NCBI RefSeq assembly: GCF_030811595.1
Contig: NZ_JAUSRB010000002.1
Location: 4,278,001-4,342,000 of the forward strand
Reading direction: 5' to 3'
DNA: 64,000 nucleotides
Source: Streptosporangium brasiliense
GTDB taxonomy: Bacteria; Actinomycetota; Actinomycetes; Streptosporangiales; Streptosporangiaceae
Position numbers and translations under genes: made by a program. The notes under the pieces are model-generated. The model was not told the DNA's origin. It ran no database searches and saw nothing but the letters and a program-made list of their open reading frames with translations. Shown here one piece after another: positions 7,946 to 14,312 of this stretch (within the stretch, counting starts at the first letter, position 1; each line of letters begins with the position of its first letter).

Positions 7946-8653
7946 GTGGCCGCTGTGAACGTGCCGGACTGGGAACGGGTGCCGGCCGACGTCGCCTACC
8001 GCCATGTCCGCGAGAACGTGACACGGCTGCTGGCCGGCCGTCCGGCCGCCGGTGACCTCGCCGTCGCCGCCTGCCCGGGGTGGACGGTCCGCGAGGTCGT
8101 CGCCCACCTCGTCGAGATCTGCGCGCGGGTGGCCGGGAGGCTGGGGAGCCGGCCCGTGGTGGGCCCGCTCCCGGGCGACGCCGCTCTGGCCGCCCTCCTC
8201 GCCGCCTGGACCACGGCGGGCGAGCAGGTGGAGCGGCTCGTCGCCGGTGACGCCGCCCGGCGTGGCGGCGTGATGACGATGGACGCGTTCACGCACGAGC
8301 TCGACATCCGCTACGCCCTGGGCCTGCCGCCGCCCGCCGAGCACCCGGCCTACCCGGGCGCGCTCGACGTCGTCGTCTCGGGTCTGTCCGCCGAGGTGAG
8401 CGCACGCGGCCTTCCCGCGCTCCGGATCGAGACCCCCGGCGCCCGGTGGACGGCCGGCCCGGCGGGGCGGCCCGCGGCCACGCTCAGCGCCCACCGGCAC
8501 GACCTGTACCGGTCGCTCGCCGGGCGGCGCACATCCGCGCAGATCGCGCGGCTCCACTGGAGCGAGGACCCGCGGCCGTGGCTGCCGGCCTTCACCTGGG
8601 GGCCGTTCACCCCGCCGGAGCGACCGGCGGAGAGCGCGCTCACCACCGCGTGA
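7946..8653 (+). CDS. MDMPI (mycothiol-dependent isomerase N-term) family protein
   Basis: A 235-residue DinB-like four-helix protein of the maleylpyruvate isomerase N-terminal type. The GTG start is 22 nt after the carboxyltransferase stop; a second GTG at 7955 is also possible. Typical features are CPGWTVREVVAHLVEICARV near residues 45-65, where His is an expected metal ligand, and the second ligand region MDAFTHELDIRYALGLP. The C-terminal part carries a short SCP2-like beta region (LRIETPGARWTAG). Family members use mycothiol or simply bind metal; most are uncharacterised. Position suggests the same transcript as the carboxyltransferase. Its stop codon lies within a direct repeat (8646-8667). 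Confidence 0.78.
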   Translation: MAAVNVPDWERVPADVAYRHVRENVTRLLAGRPAAGDLAVAACPGWTVREVVAHLVEICARVAGRLGSRPVVGPLPGDAALAALLAAWTTAGEQVERLVAGDAARRGGVMTMDAFTHELDIRYALGLPPPAEHPAYPGALDVVVSGLSAEVSARGLPALRIETPGARWTAGPAGRPAATLSAHRHDLYRSLAGRRTSAQIARLHWSEDPRPWLPAFTWGPFTPPERPAESALTTA

Positions 8654-8723
8654 AAGCGCCGTCTCAGGGCGTCTGACAACCGTCCCGACCGGGCTCTTCC
8701 CCCGCGTGAAAGCGCCGTCTCAG
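8646..8723. repeat. 22-bp perfect direct repeat at an ORF end
   Basis: CCGCGTGAAAGCGCCGTCTC plus AG occurs at 8646-8667 and again at 8702-8723, 56 bp apart. The first copy includes the MDMPI stop codon. A shorter similar CAGxGC-CTG context follows each copy. A tail duplication or recombination scar is likely; no hairpin is evident. Confidence 0.6.
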
Positions 8724-8766
8724 AGCTGCTGAGAGCCACCCCGCCCCCTTCTCCGGCCTGACCCGC

Positions 8767-8930
8767 GTGGGCCTTGAGCCGCGTGCCCGGTCCCCGGCCC
8801 CGTCCCCAGCCCGGCCCCGTCCCCGGCCTGGGTCGCGTCCCCGGCCTGGGTCGCGTGGCCGGCCGCCTCCCCGGTCTGGGACGCGTGCCCGGCCCTTTCC
8901 GCGGCCTGAGCCGCGTGCCCGGCCGCCTCC
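8767..8930. repeat. Degenerate GC-rich minisatellite
   Basis: Units related to the 18-bp CCCCGGCCTGGGTCGCGT repeat with variation. Two adjacent copies are exact (8821-8838, 8839-8856); flanking copies are decayed. It may reflect slippage or recombination near the cassette duplication. Confidence 0.55.
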
Positions 8931-9079
8931 TCGTGCGGCCCTTCCCCCTTCCCCCTTTCGCGGCCTCTTCCCTCTCGCGGCCCCGTGCCTTCTCGCAGCC
9001 CCGCGCCGGCTCCGGCGTACGGGCTTTTCCCGTCCGGGGGAGCGTCTCCCACCCGGCACGCGCGGCCATCCGGCGCCGC

Positions 9080-9159
9080 GCTGGCAGGAAGCGGTTAGGG
9101 CCGGGCAACTTGCTGACTCCGATCTGTCTGGTCCGCGGGCCGCCGAGAGCGCAGAGTTG
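9080..9159 (+). promoter_or_regulatory. Conserved upstream elements of cassette B
   Basis: GCTGGCAGGAAGCGG to CTTGCTGAC at 9080-9117, and GCGCAGAGTTG at 9149-9159, match cassette A (4687-4650 and 4618-4608) in sequence and in the 31-nt spacing between elements. The second element lies 41 nt before the peptide start codon; in copy A the distance is 45 nt. Conservation of non-coding sequence beside diverged peptides supports a functional promoter or operator. Confidence 0.6.
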
Positions 9160-9200
9160 ATTATGCGAGAACGAACACACAGCCGAGAAAGGGGTAGTTA

Positions 9201-9410
9201 ATGAAAAGCCCGGCCGCGTCTACAGGCAATTCCAGGGCCGCCGTGAAAGTGCCGGCGGCGATTGTCTCCGGTGCCGTCCCAGGCGCCGTCGTCATCGGCG
9301 GCCGATCCGTGTCGACCGGCGCGGGCGCGACAGGGCACTCCGCACCGCCCGTCGCCGCCGGTACCACCTGGGACTCCGCGCCCACCGCCGCCGACACGCC
9401 TTGGGGTTAG
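9201..9410 (+). CDS. Cassette copy B peptide (MKSP-type, 69 aa)
   Basis: A 69-residue peptide with GAAAGGGG 8 nt before its ATG. It begins MKSPAASTGNSRAAVKVP, has a small-residue segment (AAIVSGAVPGAVVIGG), then a Ser/Thr/Gly-rich stretch and AGTTWD. It ends with an 11-residue tail (SAPTAADTPWG) that copy A lacks. Conserved positions with copy A run from the first residue to AGTT.D. It stops 4 nt before the start of the MLVELTMRR protein, so translation is coupled. It has no Cys and no known leader motif. Precursor peptide, secreted signal or small structural protein are all possible. Paralogy and the strong ribosome site support it being a real gene. Confidence 0.68.
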   Translation: MKSPAASTGNSRAAVKVPAAIVSGAVPGAVVIGGRSVSTGAGATGHSAPPVAAGTTWDSAPTAADTPWG

Positions 9411-9414
9411 AGCC

Positions 9415-9798
9415 ATGCTGGTCGAGCTGACGATGCGGCGGAGCGGAGGAGACCCGTCGAACAATTCACCGGTGGACGGAATCCGAATCCTGGCGCTACT
9501 GCCCGAGAAATGGCGTAAAGACCTCAGGCAGGCGACCGGGGAAATCGTTATTCGAATCCACACCGACGAGGAAACAACCAGTGAGCAGATCTGCGCCAAG
9601 GTGATCGAAATTCTCGCCGATCCGGCCGTCAACCACTGGAAACTCGCGACCTGTCACATTCTGACAACCGGTAATCGAGAATCGAAGGAGGCTGACCATG
9701 ATTACCCCCATATTAAAGGCTGGGGAGTGCAGCGTATGGTGGGCGGATCCACGGGATCACCAGGCCGAGGCCCTGACCAGCGTGCTCAGTGGAACTGA
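9415..9798 (+). CDS. Cassette copy B small protein (MLVELTMRR family)
   Basis: A 127-residue paralogue of the protein at 4119-4406, identical at 64 of 86 aligned positions. The ATG at 9415 is set by that alignment and by coupling to the peptide stop at 9410. It conserves SPVDGIRILALLP, KWRKDLRQATG and a Cys near residue 80. After residue 86 it diverges and runs on for about 40 residues of low-complexity character, overlapping the phosphopantetheinyl transferase gene by 101 nt. Copy A stops only nine residues after the same point, so the copy B tail probably arose by loss of an earlier stop. The function is unknown; the invariant middle block is the likely working surface. Confidence 0.7.
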   Translation: MLVELTMRRSGGDPSNNSPVDGIRILALLPEKWRKDLRQATGEIVIRIHTDEETTSEQICAKVIEILADPAVNHWKLATCHILTTGNRESKEADHDYPHIKGWGVQRMVGGSTGSPGRGPDQRAQWN

Positions 9799-10465
9799 GC
9801 TGGAGCGGGCCGCGACCTTCCGTCGCGAGCCCGACCGGCTCCGGTATCTCACCGCGTCCTGGCTGTTGCGCACCACCGCGGCCCTCCAGCTGGGCGTCCC
9901 TCCCGAGGACGTCCCCGTGGAGCGGCGGTGCTCGGACTGCGGCAAGCCGCACGGCAAGCCGTACATCCGTAACGAGGGGGCGGAGCTGCACGTCTCCATC
10001 TCCCACTCGGCCAACCGCGTGGCGGTGGCCCTGAGCCCCGCCGGGCGGCTGGGGGTCGACGTGGAGGAGGTGCCCTCCTGCCCGGTCGACGAGCTCGTGC
10101 GGTGCGCCCTGTCGCCGGCCGAGCAGGAGATCCTGCGGACCTTCCCCGATCACGAGCAGCACCTCGCCTTCGCCCGCATGTGGGTGTGCAAGGAGGCGGT
10201 GCTCAAGGCGACGGGCCACGGACTGCGGATCCCTCCGGACCAGGTGGAGGTGAGCAGTCCGCGGGAGAGGCCCGCGCTGCTCGGCTGGCCGTTGGACATC
10301 CCTCCCGAGCGGGTGCAACTCCATCCCCTCGACCCCGGCAGCGGATACGCCGGCATGGTCGCGGTCATCGCCGACGACTTCCCGGTCACGGTGTCGGAGT
10401 CGGACGCCCTCGACCTTAAGTCGATCCCGTTCTCGCTGCCCGCCATGGCGGACATGGTGGCCTGA
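9698..10465 (+). CDS. 4'-phosphopantetheinyl transferase (Sfp type)
   Basis: A 255-residue Sfp-type enzyme that moves phosphopantetheine from CoA to a serine of acyl or peptidyl carrier proteins. GAAGGAGG precedes the ATG by 6 nt. Diagnostic motifs are present: CGKPHGKP at 81-88, SISHSANRVAVALS at 100-113, the Mg-binding GVDVEE at 119-124 and WVCKEAVLK at 162-170. Length and layout match Sfp/Gsp enzymes of natural-product clusters. No carrier protein is encoded in the window, so its partner must lie elsewhere, or it serves the whole cell. The start overlaps the tail of the cassette B protein, implying co-transcription with the peptide cassette. Confidence 0.92.
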   Translation: MITPILKAGECSVWWADPRDHQAEALTSVLSGTELERAATFRREPDRLRYLTASWLLRTTAALQLGVPPEDVPVERRCSDCGKPHGKPYIRNEGAELHVSISHSANRVAVALSPAGRLGVDVEEVPSCPVDELVRCALSPAEQEILRTFPDHEQHLAFARMWVCKEAVLKATGHGLRIPPDQVEVSSPRERPALLGWPLDIPPERVQLHPLDPGSGYAGMVAVIADDFPVTVSESDALDLKSIPFSLPAMADMVA

Positions 10466-10621
10466 CAACACTTGACTGTATTGGTAAAAGGCTGCTGAAT
10501 GAAAATGCGAAGTTGTGCCCTGCGGGGCGGCCGGCCTGCGGATATGGATATGAGGGACCACCGGGCCGGCCCCCCGCGCCGTTCAGGACAGCCTTAGCGT
10601 AAGGAGAGGAACTGATCTTCC

Positions 10622-11347
10622 GTGAAGAATTGTTTCGTCCTGATTCCCGGCCCGTGGACGGGTGCCTGGGTCTGGGAGCCGGTGACCTGCGGGCTGCGCG
10701 CGCTCGGTCATCACGTCCGTCCGGTCACGCTGTCAGGACTGGCCAGCCCCGAGGCTGACGTCTCGGGCGTCGGCCTGGCCACCCACGTCGATGACGTGCT
10801 GATGCTCCTGGAGGCGGAGGACCTGCGGAACGTCACCCTCGTAGGGCACAGCTACTCGGGCATCGTGGCCGGTCAGGTCGCCGACCGGGCACCCGGCCGG
10901 GTGGCGCGCACCGTGTTCGTGGAGGGGTTCCTGCCCCACGACGGCACGTCGATGCTCCAGGTCTTCCCGGAGCGCCAGCGCGCCGACGAGCTCCGGCTGA
11001 TCGCCGAGAACCGGGGCCGCTGGCCCGTCCCGGACGTCGCCGCCGTGGCCGACGGGCAGGACCTGTCCATCGAGCAGGCACGGTGGCTGGTGGAGCGCTC
11101 TGTCGGCCACCCGGGGCGCACGCTGTCCGAACCGGCGGTCCTGGCGCGGCCGCTGACACAGCAGCGGGCGAGCTACATCGTGTGCGAGCTGGAGCACTTC
11201 GACGGCAGGGTCTCCGACGACGTCGCGGCCATGCGCGCCGAGCCGAACTGGACCTTCCACACCCTGAAGACCGGTCACTGGCCGATGGTGTCGGCTCCCG
11301 ACCAGCTCGTCACGCTCCTCACCGACATCGTCTCCCAGCAGAACTGA
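10622..11347 (+). CDS. Alpha/beta fold hydrolase
   Basis: A 241-residue hydrolase of the esterase/hydroxynitrile-lyase-like group. It starts at GTG with GGAGAGG about 15 nt upstream, a loose spacing. The oxyanion region LIPGPWTGAWVWEP is near the N-terminus. The nucleophile elbow is GHSYSG near residue 80, the late His sits in TGHWPM, and an acid is likely in the ELEHFDG region. Related proteins hydrolyse esters or remove products in secondary metabolism. It follows the phosphopantetheinyl transferase by 156 bp on the same strand and ends 4 bp from the convergent SGNH gene. The substrate is not predictable. Confidence 0.82.
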   Translation: MKNCFVLIPGPWTGAWVWEPVTCGLRALGHHVRPVTLSGLASPEADVSGVGLATHVDDVLMLLEAEDLRNVTLVGHSYSGIVAGQVADRAPGRVARTVFVEGFLPHDGTSMLQVFPERQRADELRLIAENRGRWPVPDVAAVADGQDLSIEQARWLVERSVGHPGRTLSEPAVLARPLTQQRASYIVCELEHFDGRVSDDVAAMRAEPNWTFHTLKTGHWPMVSAPDQLVTLLTDIVSQQN

Positions 11348-11351
11348 CCGC

Positions 11352-12539
11352 TCAGCGCCCCGCCTGACCGCCTGTCAGGGACAGCGCCGGCCGCCCGTCG
11401 AGGACGGCGGCGGCGATCTCGGTGGCCGGGGTCTCCTGGGACCCGCGCGCGCCGCTGACCATGAACTCGTAGATGTGCCCGGCCTGGGCCGGTGACGCCA
11501 CGCTGTCGGCGAGTATCGGCAGCGGTGACCTCTGGAAGCCCTGCCCGACGGTGGCGTCGCGCCAGTAGAGCCAGTACCCGCTCGCGCCGAACACGTGCGG
11601 CCACGAGACCCTGATGTGCGAGCCGTGCGGGGTGGCGGTGATGCCGGCCGGCGCGGAGATCACGAGTGGGTCGGCCGTGCGGGGGATCGGGTCGAGGAAA
11701 TCCACCCGGCCGTGGGCGAACGCCGACGAGAAGGCGTCGGCGAACGCTTTCGCGATCTTGAACTCGCCGATGCTGTTCGGATGGAGACCGTCGTAGGCGT
11801 CGTTGTGGGGATCGTAGGCGCCGTCGAGGTCGACGAGGACGACCTTCGACCGGGCCGTCGACATCGCGGCCAGTGTGGCCGGTAGCGCCTCGTTGTAGGA
11901 GGTGATGATGTCCGGCAGACCGGGGCTGGAGTCCAGCGGTGTGCGATGGACGACGTTGGCGATCAGGAACTGGATGTCCGGATCGGCCTCACGGGCCCGC
12001 CGGACGAAGGTCTCGATGTCCGCCCTCAGCCGGTCGGGGCCGGACACGCCCCAGGCCAGGTCGTTGAACCCGAGCTCGACCATGAGATAGCCGGGGGCGT
12101 GGGCGGCGACGGTCTCCCGGATGTCGTCCTTGGCCTCGTGGAGCCGGCGGCCCCACCTCGCGTGGTGCCTGCTGCCGCCGAAGCCGATCCCCGGCCGGTA
12201 ACGGCCGTTGTGGACGGGGTCGGCCGCGCAGGCCGTACACGCCGCACCGGCCGCGCAGGCCGTACACGCCATCCCTGCCGCCTCTGCCGCGCAGGCCGCG
12301 CAGGCCGCACCTGCCGAGCCGGCCGGGCGGTCGCCCGGCCGGCTCGGCGGCAGCACCGAGGTGCCTCTCCCCGGTCCGACGAAGCGGACCGGGAAGTCGT
12401 GCTTGTCGAAGTTCCGGGACAGCCGGTACCGCCAGGTGTAGTCGCCTTCCAGGCCGTGGCTGATCGAGTCACCGACGATCATCAGGCTCGGAGCCGTGGC
12501 CGGGACGGCAGGGCCGCGGACCGCCCGTCCACCCGCCAT
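11352..12539 (-). CDS. SGNH/GDSL hydrolase with C-terminal Fn3-like domain
   Basis: A 395-residue SGNH-family esterase or lipase. Block I is VGDSISHG at residues 22-29, block III GFNDLAWG lies near 170, and the Asp/His block DGLHPNSIGE near 255. A C-terminal beta domain (about 305-385) resembles fibronectin type III and contains a W/Y-rich carbohydrate-binding look (GYWLYWRD). Unusually, residues 74-108 are an Ala/Gly-rich insertion with three CxxC pairs (C80/C83, C92/C95, C101/C104), encoded by repeated GCCGCGCAGGCCGTACACGC-like DNA. No clear signal peptide is seen. It is the second gene of a minus-strand pair with the membrane protein at 12546, separated by 6 bp. Confidence 0.82.
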   Translation of the reverse strand: MAGGRAVRGPAVPATAPSLMIVGDSISHGLEGDYTWRYRLSRNFDKHDFPVRFVGPGRGTSVLPPSRPGDRPAGSAGAACAACAAEAAGMACTACAAGAACTACAADPVHNGRYRPGIGFGGSRHHARWGRRLHEAKDDIRETVAAHAPGYLMVELGFNDLAWGVSGPDRLRADIETFVRRAREADPDIQFLIANVVHRTPLDSSPGLPDIITSYNEALPATLAAMSTARSKVVLVDLDGAYDPHNDAYDGLHPNSIGEFKIAKAFADAFSSAFAHGRVDFLDPIPRTADPLVISAPAGITATPHGSHIRVSWPHVFGASGYWLYWRDATVGQGFQRSPLPILADSVASPAQAGHIYEFMVSGARGSQETPATEIAAAVLDGRPALSLTGGQAGR

Positions 12540-12545
12540 TCCCTG

Positions 12546-13112
12546 TCACCCGTGGGCGGGGACGGCGCAGCTGCAGCGCATCGCGGCGCGCTCGGACACG
12601 CGGGGACGCCGGTGGAGGATCATCGCCACCACCATGGGCAGGAAGACGATCGCGTTGTAGAACAGGTGCAGTTCCACGCGCGGCACGATGAGCTGGATGA
12701 TGCTGGTCGGAGCGGGGCGGCCCAGCAGGTTCGAGCCCGTGAGCGCCTGGGTGAGCAGGAGCAGGTGCTCGAAGTGGTGCCACACCTGGATGGCCAGTGA
12801 CACGTTCCACCACGTCCGCGACCTGCCGGTGAAGCCCTTGCGCAGGATGATCAGGCCGACCAGCATCAGCAGCGCGTAGCCGTAGTGCATCCACTCGGAC
12901 TTGACCAGCCAGGGGAACGGCAGGCCCAGCACGCCACGCGCCTCGGGGAGCGGCCAGCCCAGGACGTAGATCTGGATCGCCTGGGCGACGTGCTCGGCCC
13001 AGTGGGCCACGACCAACAACAGATAAAGGCCCAATGCGGCCTGGTGATATCGGCTGTTGAGGGCCGATATCCGGACTGGAGAAGAGCTCGCTGAAGCTGT
13101 CCCGGTTGCCAT
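12546..13112 (-). CDS. Multi-pass membrane protein, histidine-rich
   Basis: A 188-residue integral membrane protein I do not recognise. GAGG precedes the ATG by 9 nt. About four hydrophobic segments are visible: LGLYLLLVVAHWAEHVAQ, YALLMLVGLIIL, a segment holding WHHFEHLLLL, and LFYNAIVFLPMVVAMIL. Histidines fall in or beside the membrane in HWAEH, WHHFEH and ELHLF, a spacing reminiscent of metal- or haem-binding membrane enzymes; this is only a visual analogy. It probably shares a transcript with the SGNH hydrolase. A membrane oxidase or desaturase-like role, or a transporter-like role, cannot be separated from sequence alone. Confidence 0.7.
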   Translation of the reverse strand: MATGTASASSSPVRISALNSRYHQAALGLYLLLVVAHWAEHVAQAIQIYVLGWPLPEARGVLGLPFPWLVKSEWMHYGYALLMLVGLIILRKGFTGRSRTWWNVSLAIQVWHHFEHLLLLTQALTGSNLLGRPAPTSIIQLIVPRVELHLFYNAIVFLPMVVAMILHRRPRVSERAAMRCSCAVPAHG

Positions 13113-13352
13113 GTACAGACCTCGATCCCGGAAATCACGACCGTATGCCCGCCGCGAATGCCGTGGCGGACCCTCCCTCGCCCCGCATTTCCCGCGGCGG
13201 CATTGTCGAGCCGAATGCCTATTGTGGCGAGGAGGTCCTGGGACCGGCTTCTCCGTATTTGCTGACTTTCCCGGCGCCGGGCCGACGGCTTGACGGCGGC
13301 GGGGCCTCCGGTGACGGCCCGGCTCCGCCGCCGGGCGGCCCGGCGCCGGGTC

Positions 13353-14312
13353 CTACCGTCTGATCAGCATCGCGATCTGGTACGAGCCGATGCCCACGCC
13401 GAACACGACCAGATACGGCGTGTCGAGGGCGTCGGCGGAGGCGTCGAGCGTCACGGCGGCGGAGGCCACGGTGAGGTTGCCGTACAGGCTGAGCGTGTCG
13501 CGGTAGCGGGCCGGGCGGAGGCGCTCCTTCCAGTGGTCGATCAGGACGTCGGAGGCCTGGTGACCGATCACCGTCACCTCCCCGGCGGTGATCCCGTTGC
13601 GGTCGAGCAATCGCTCGACGAGGTCAGGCGGCCCGTCCATCCCCGAGGACCGGAAGGCCGCCACCCCGGAGTCGGGCTCGATCCGGTAGGTGGGCCGGGC
13701 CGTGCCGCCGTCGTCCGGGCGGACGGCCATCGTCATCGCGCCGTACTCGGCGCTGTTGGTGTCGGAGATCCAGTCGAGGATCACCATGCGCGTGGAGCGG
13801 CGGAGCACGGCCGCGCCCGCGCCGTCCCCTATCGTCCCCGCGTGCGGGTTCCGGCTGTCCACATGGCGGCTCCAGTTCGACCCGACGGTCACGAGGGTGT
13901 GGGTGAGACGCCCGCCTCGCATGGCCTCCCAGCCCAGGGCCAGTGCCATGACGAAGGTGCCGAACTCGCAGTTGATCGGCACCACGAGCGCGTGGCGTCC
14001 GAGCCCCAGGTCGCGGTGGACGCGGAACAGCCCGTTCGGGCTCAGGTATTCGGGGACGGTGATGTACCCGTACAGGCCGTCGACCTGCTCCGGGGCGACG
14101 TCCGCGTTCTCCAGGGCCCGGCGGCAGGCCGACACCGCCAGGTCCTCGACCGCCTCCCCGGGCCCCAGGACCCGGCGGGTGCGGGACCCGCTGAACAGCT
14201 CGCTCTCGGCCGACGGCGCGGACGCGGTGGATCCCGCCGCCACGGACGTCCCCGGCAGGGCCGACCCCAGACCGGCGATGCCGATCCCGGTGCGCGGCCC
14301 CCCGGCCGTCAC
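13353..14312 (-). CDS. 3-oxoacyl-ACP synthase III (KAS III/FabH-like)
   Basis: A 319-residue thiolase-fold condensing enzyme. The catalytic Cys lies in INCEFGTF, the His in VIGHQAS near residue 260, and the Asn in LYGNLTVAS, the usual KAS III order. The N-terminal half has GIAGLGSALPG and DVAPEQVDGLYGY. The GTG start overlaps the stop of the TPP enzyme by 4 nt, so the two proteins are made together. KAS III-like enzymes start fatty-acid or polyketide chains, or join acyl groups to other acceptors in natural-product clusters. The pairing with an acetolactate-synthase-like enzyme suggests condensation involving a decarboxylated 2-oxoacid unit (inference). Confidence 0.85.
   Translation of the reverse strand: MTAGGPRTGIGIAGLGSALPGTSVAAGSTASAPSAESELFSGSRTRRVLGPGEAVEDLAVSACRRALENADVAPEQVDGLYGYITVPEYLSPNGLFRVHRDLGLGRHALVVPINCEFGTFVMALALGWEAMRGGRLTHTLVTVGSNWSRHVDSRNPHAGTIGDGAGAAVLRRSTRMVILDWISDTNSAEYGAMTMAVRPDDGGTARPTYRIEPDSGVAAFRSSGMDGPPDLVERLLDRNGITAGEVTVIGHQASDVLIDHWKERLRPARYRDTLSLYGNLTVASAAVTLDASADALDTPYLVVFGVGIGSYQIAMLIRR

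Larger units (their letters stand above)
8654..9200. other. Low-complexity intergenic region before cassette B
   Basis: This 547-bp gap contains the second copy of the 22-bp repeat, then a degenerate GC minisatellite from about 8767 to 8930. Within it CCCCGGCCTGGGTCGCGT is tandem at 8821-8838 and 8839-8856, followed by decayed variants. The conserved cassette upstream elements lie at 9080-9159. Frames here encode Pro/Arg/Gly repeats on either strand and are not credible genes. Confidence 0.6.

Noticed and set aside
8646..8723. CRISPR-like repeat pair
   Set aside because: Only two copies exist, the first includes a stop codon, and no third repeat or cas gene is present. No CRISPR array was found in the window.
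8767..9160. Overlapping ORFs of Pro/Arg/Gly repeats on both strands
   Set aside because: They arise from the GC minisatellite, have no ribosome site and lack any protein-like composition.
10499..10600. A 32-codon ORF between the phosphopantetheinyl transferase and the hydrolase
   Set aside because: Weak ribosome site, Arg/Gly/Pro-rich content and no homologue in the window; not supported as a gene.
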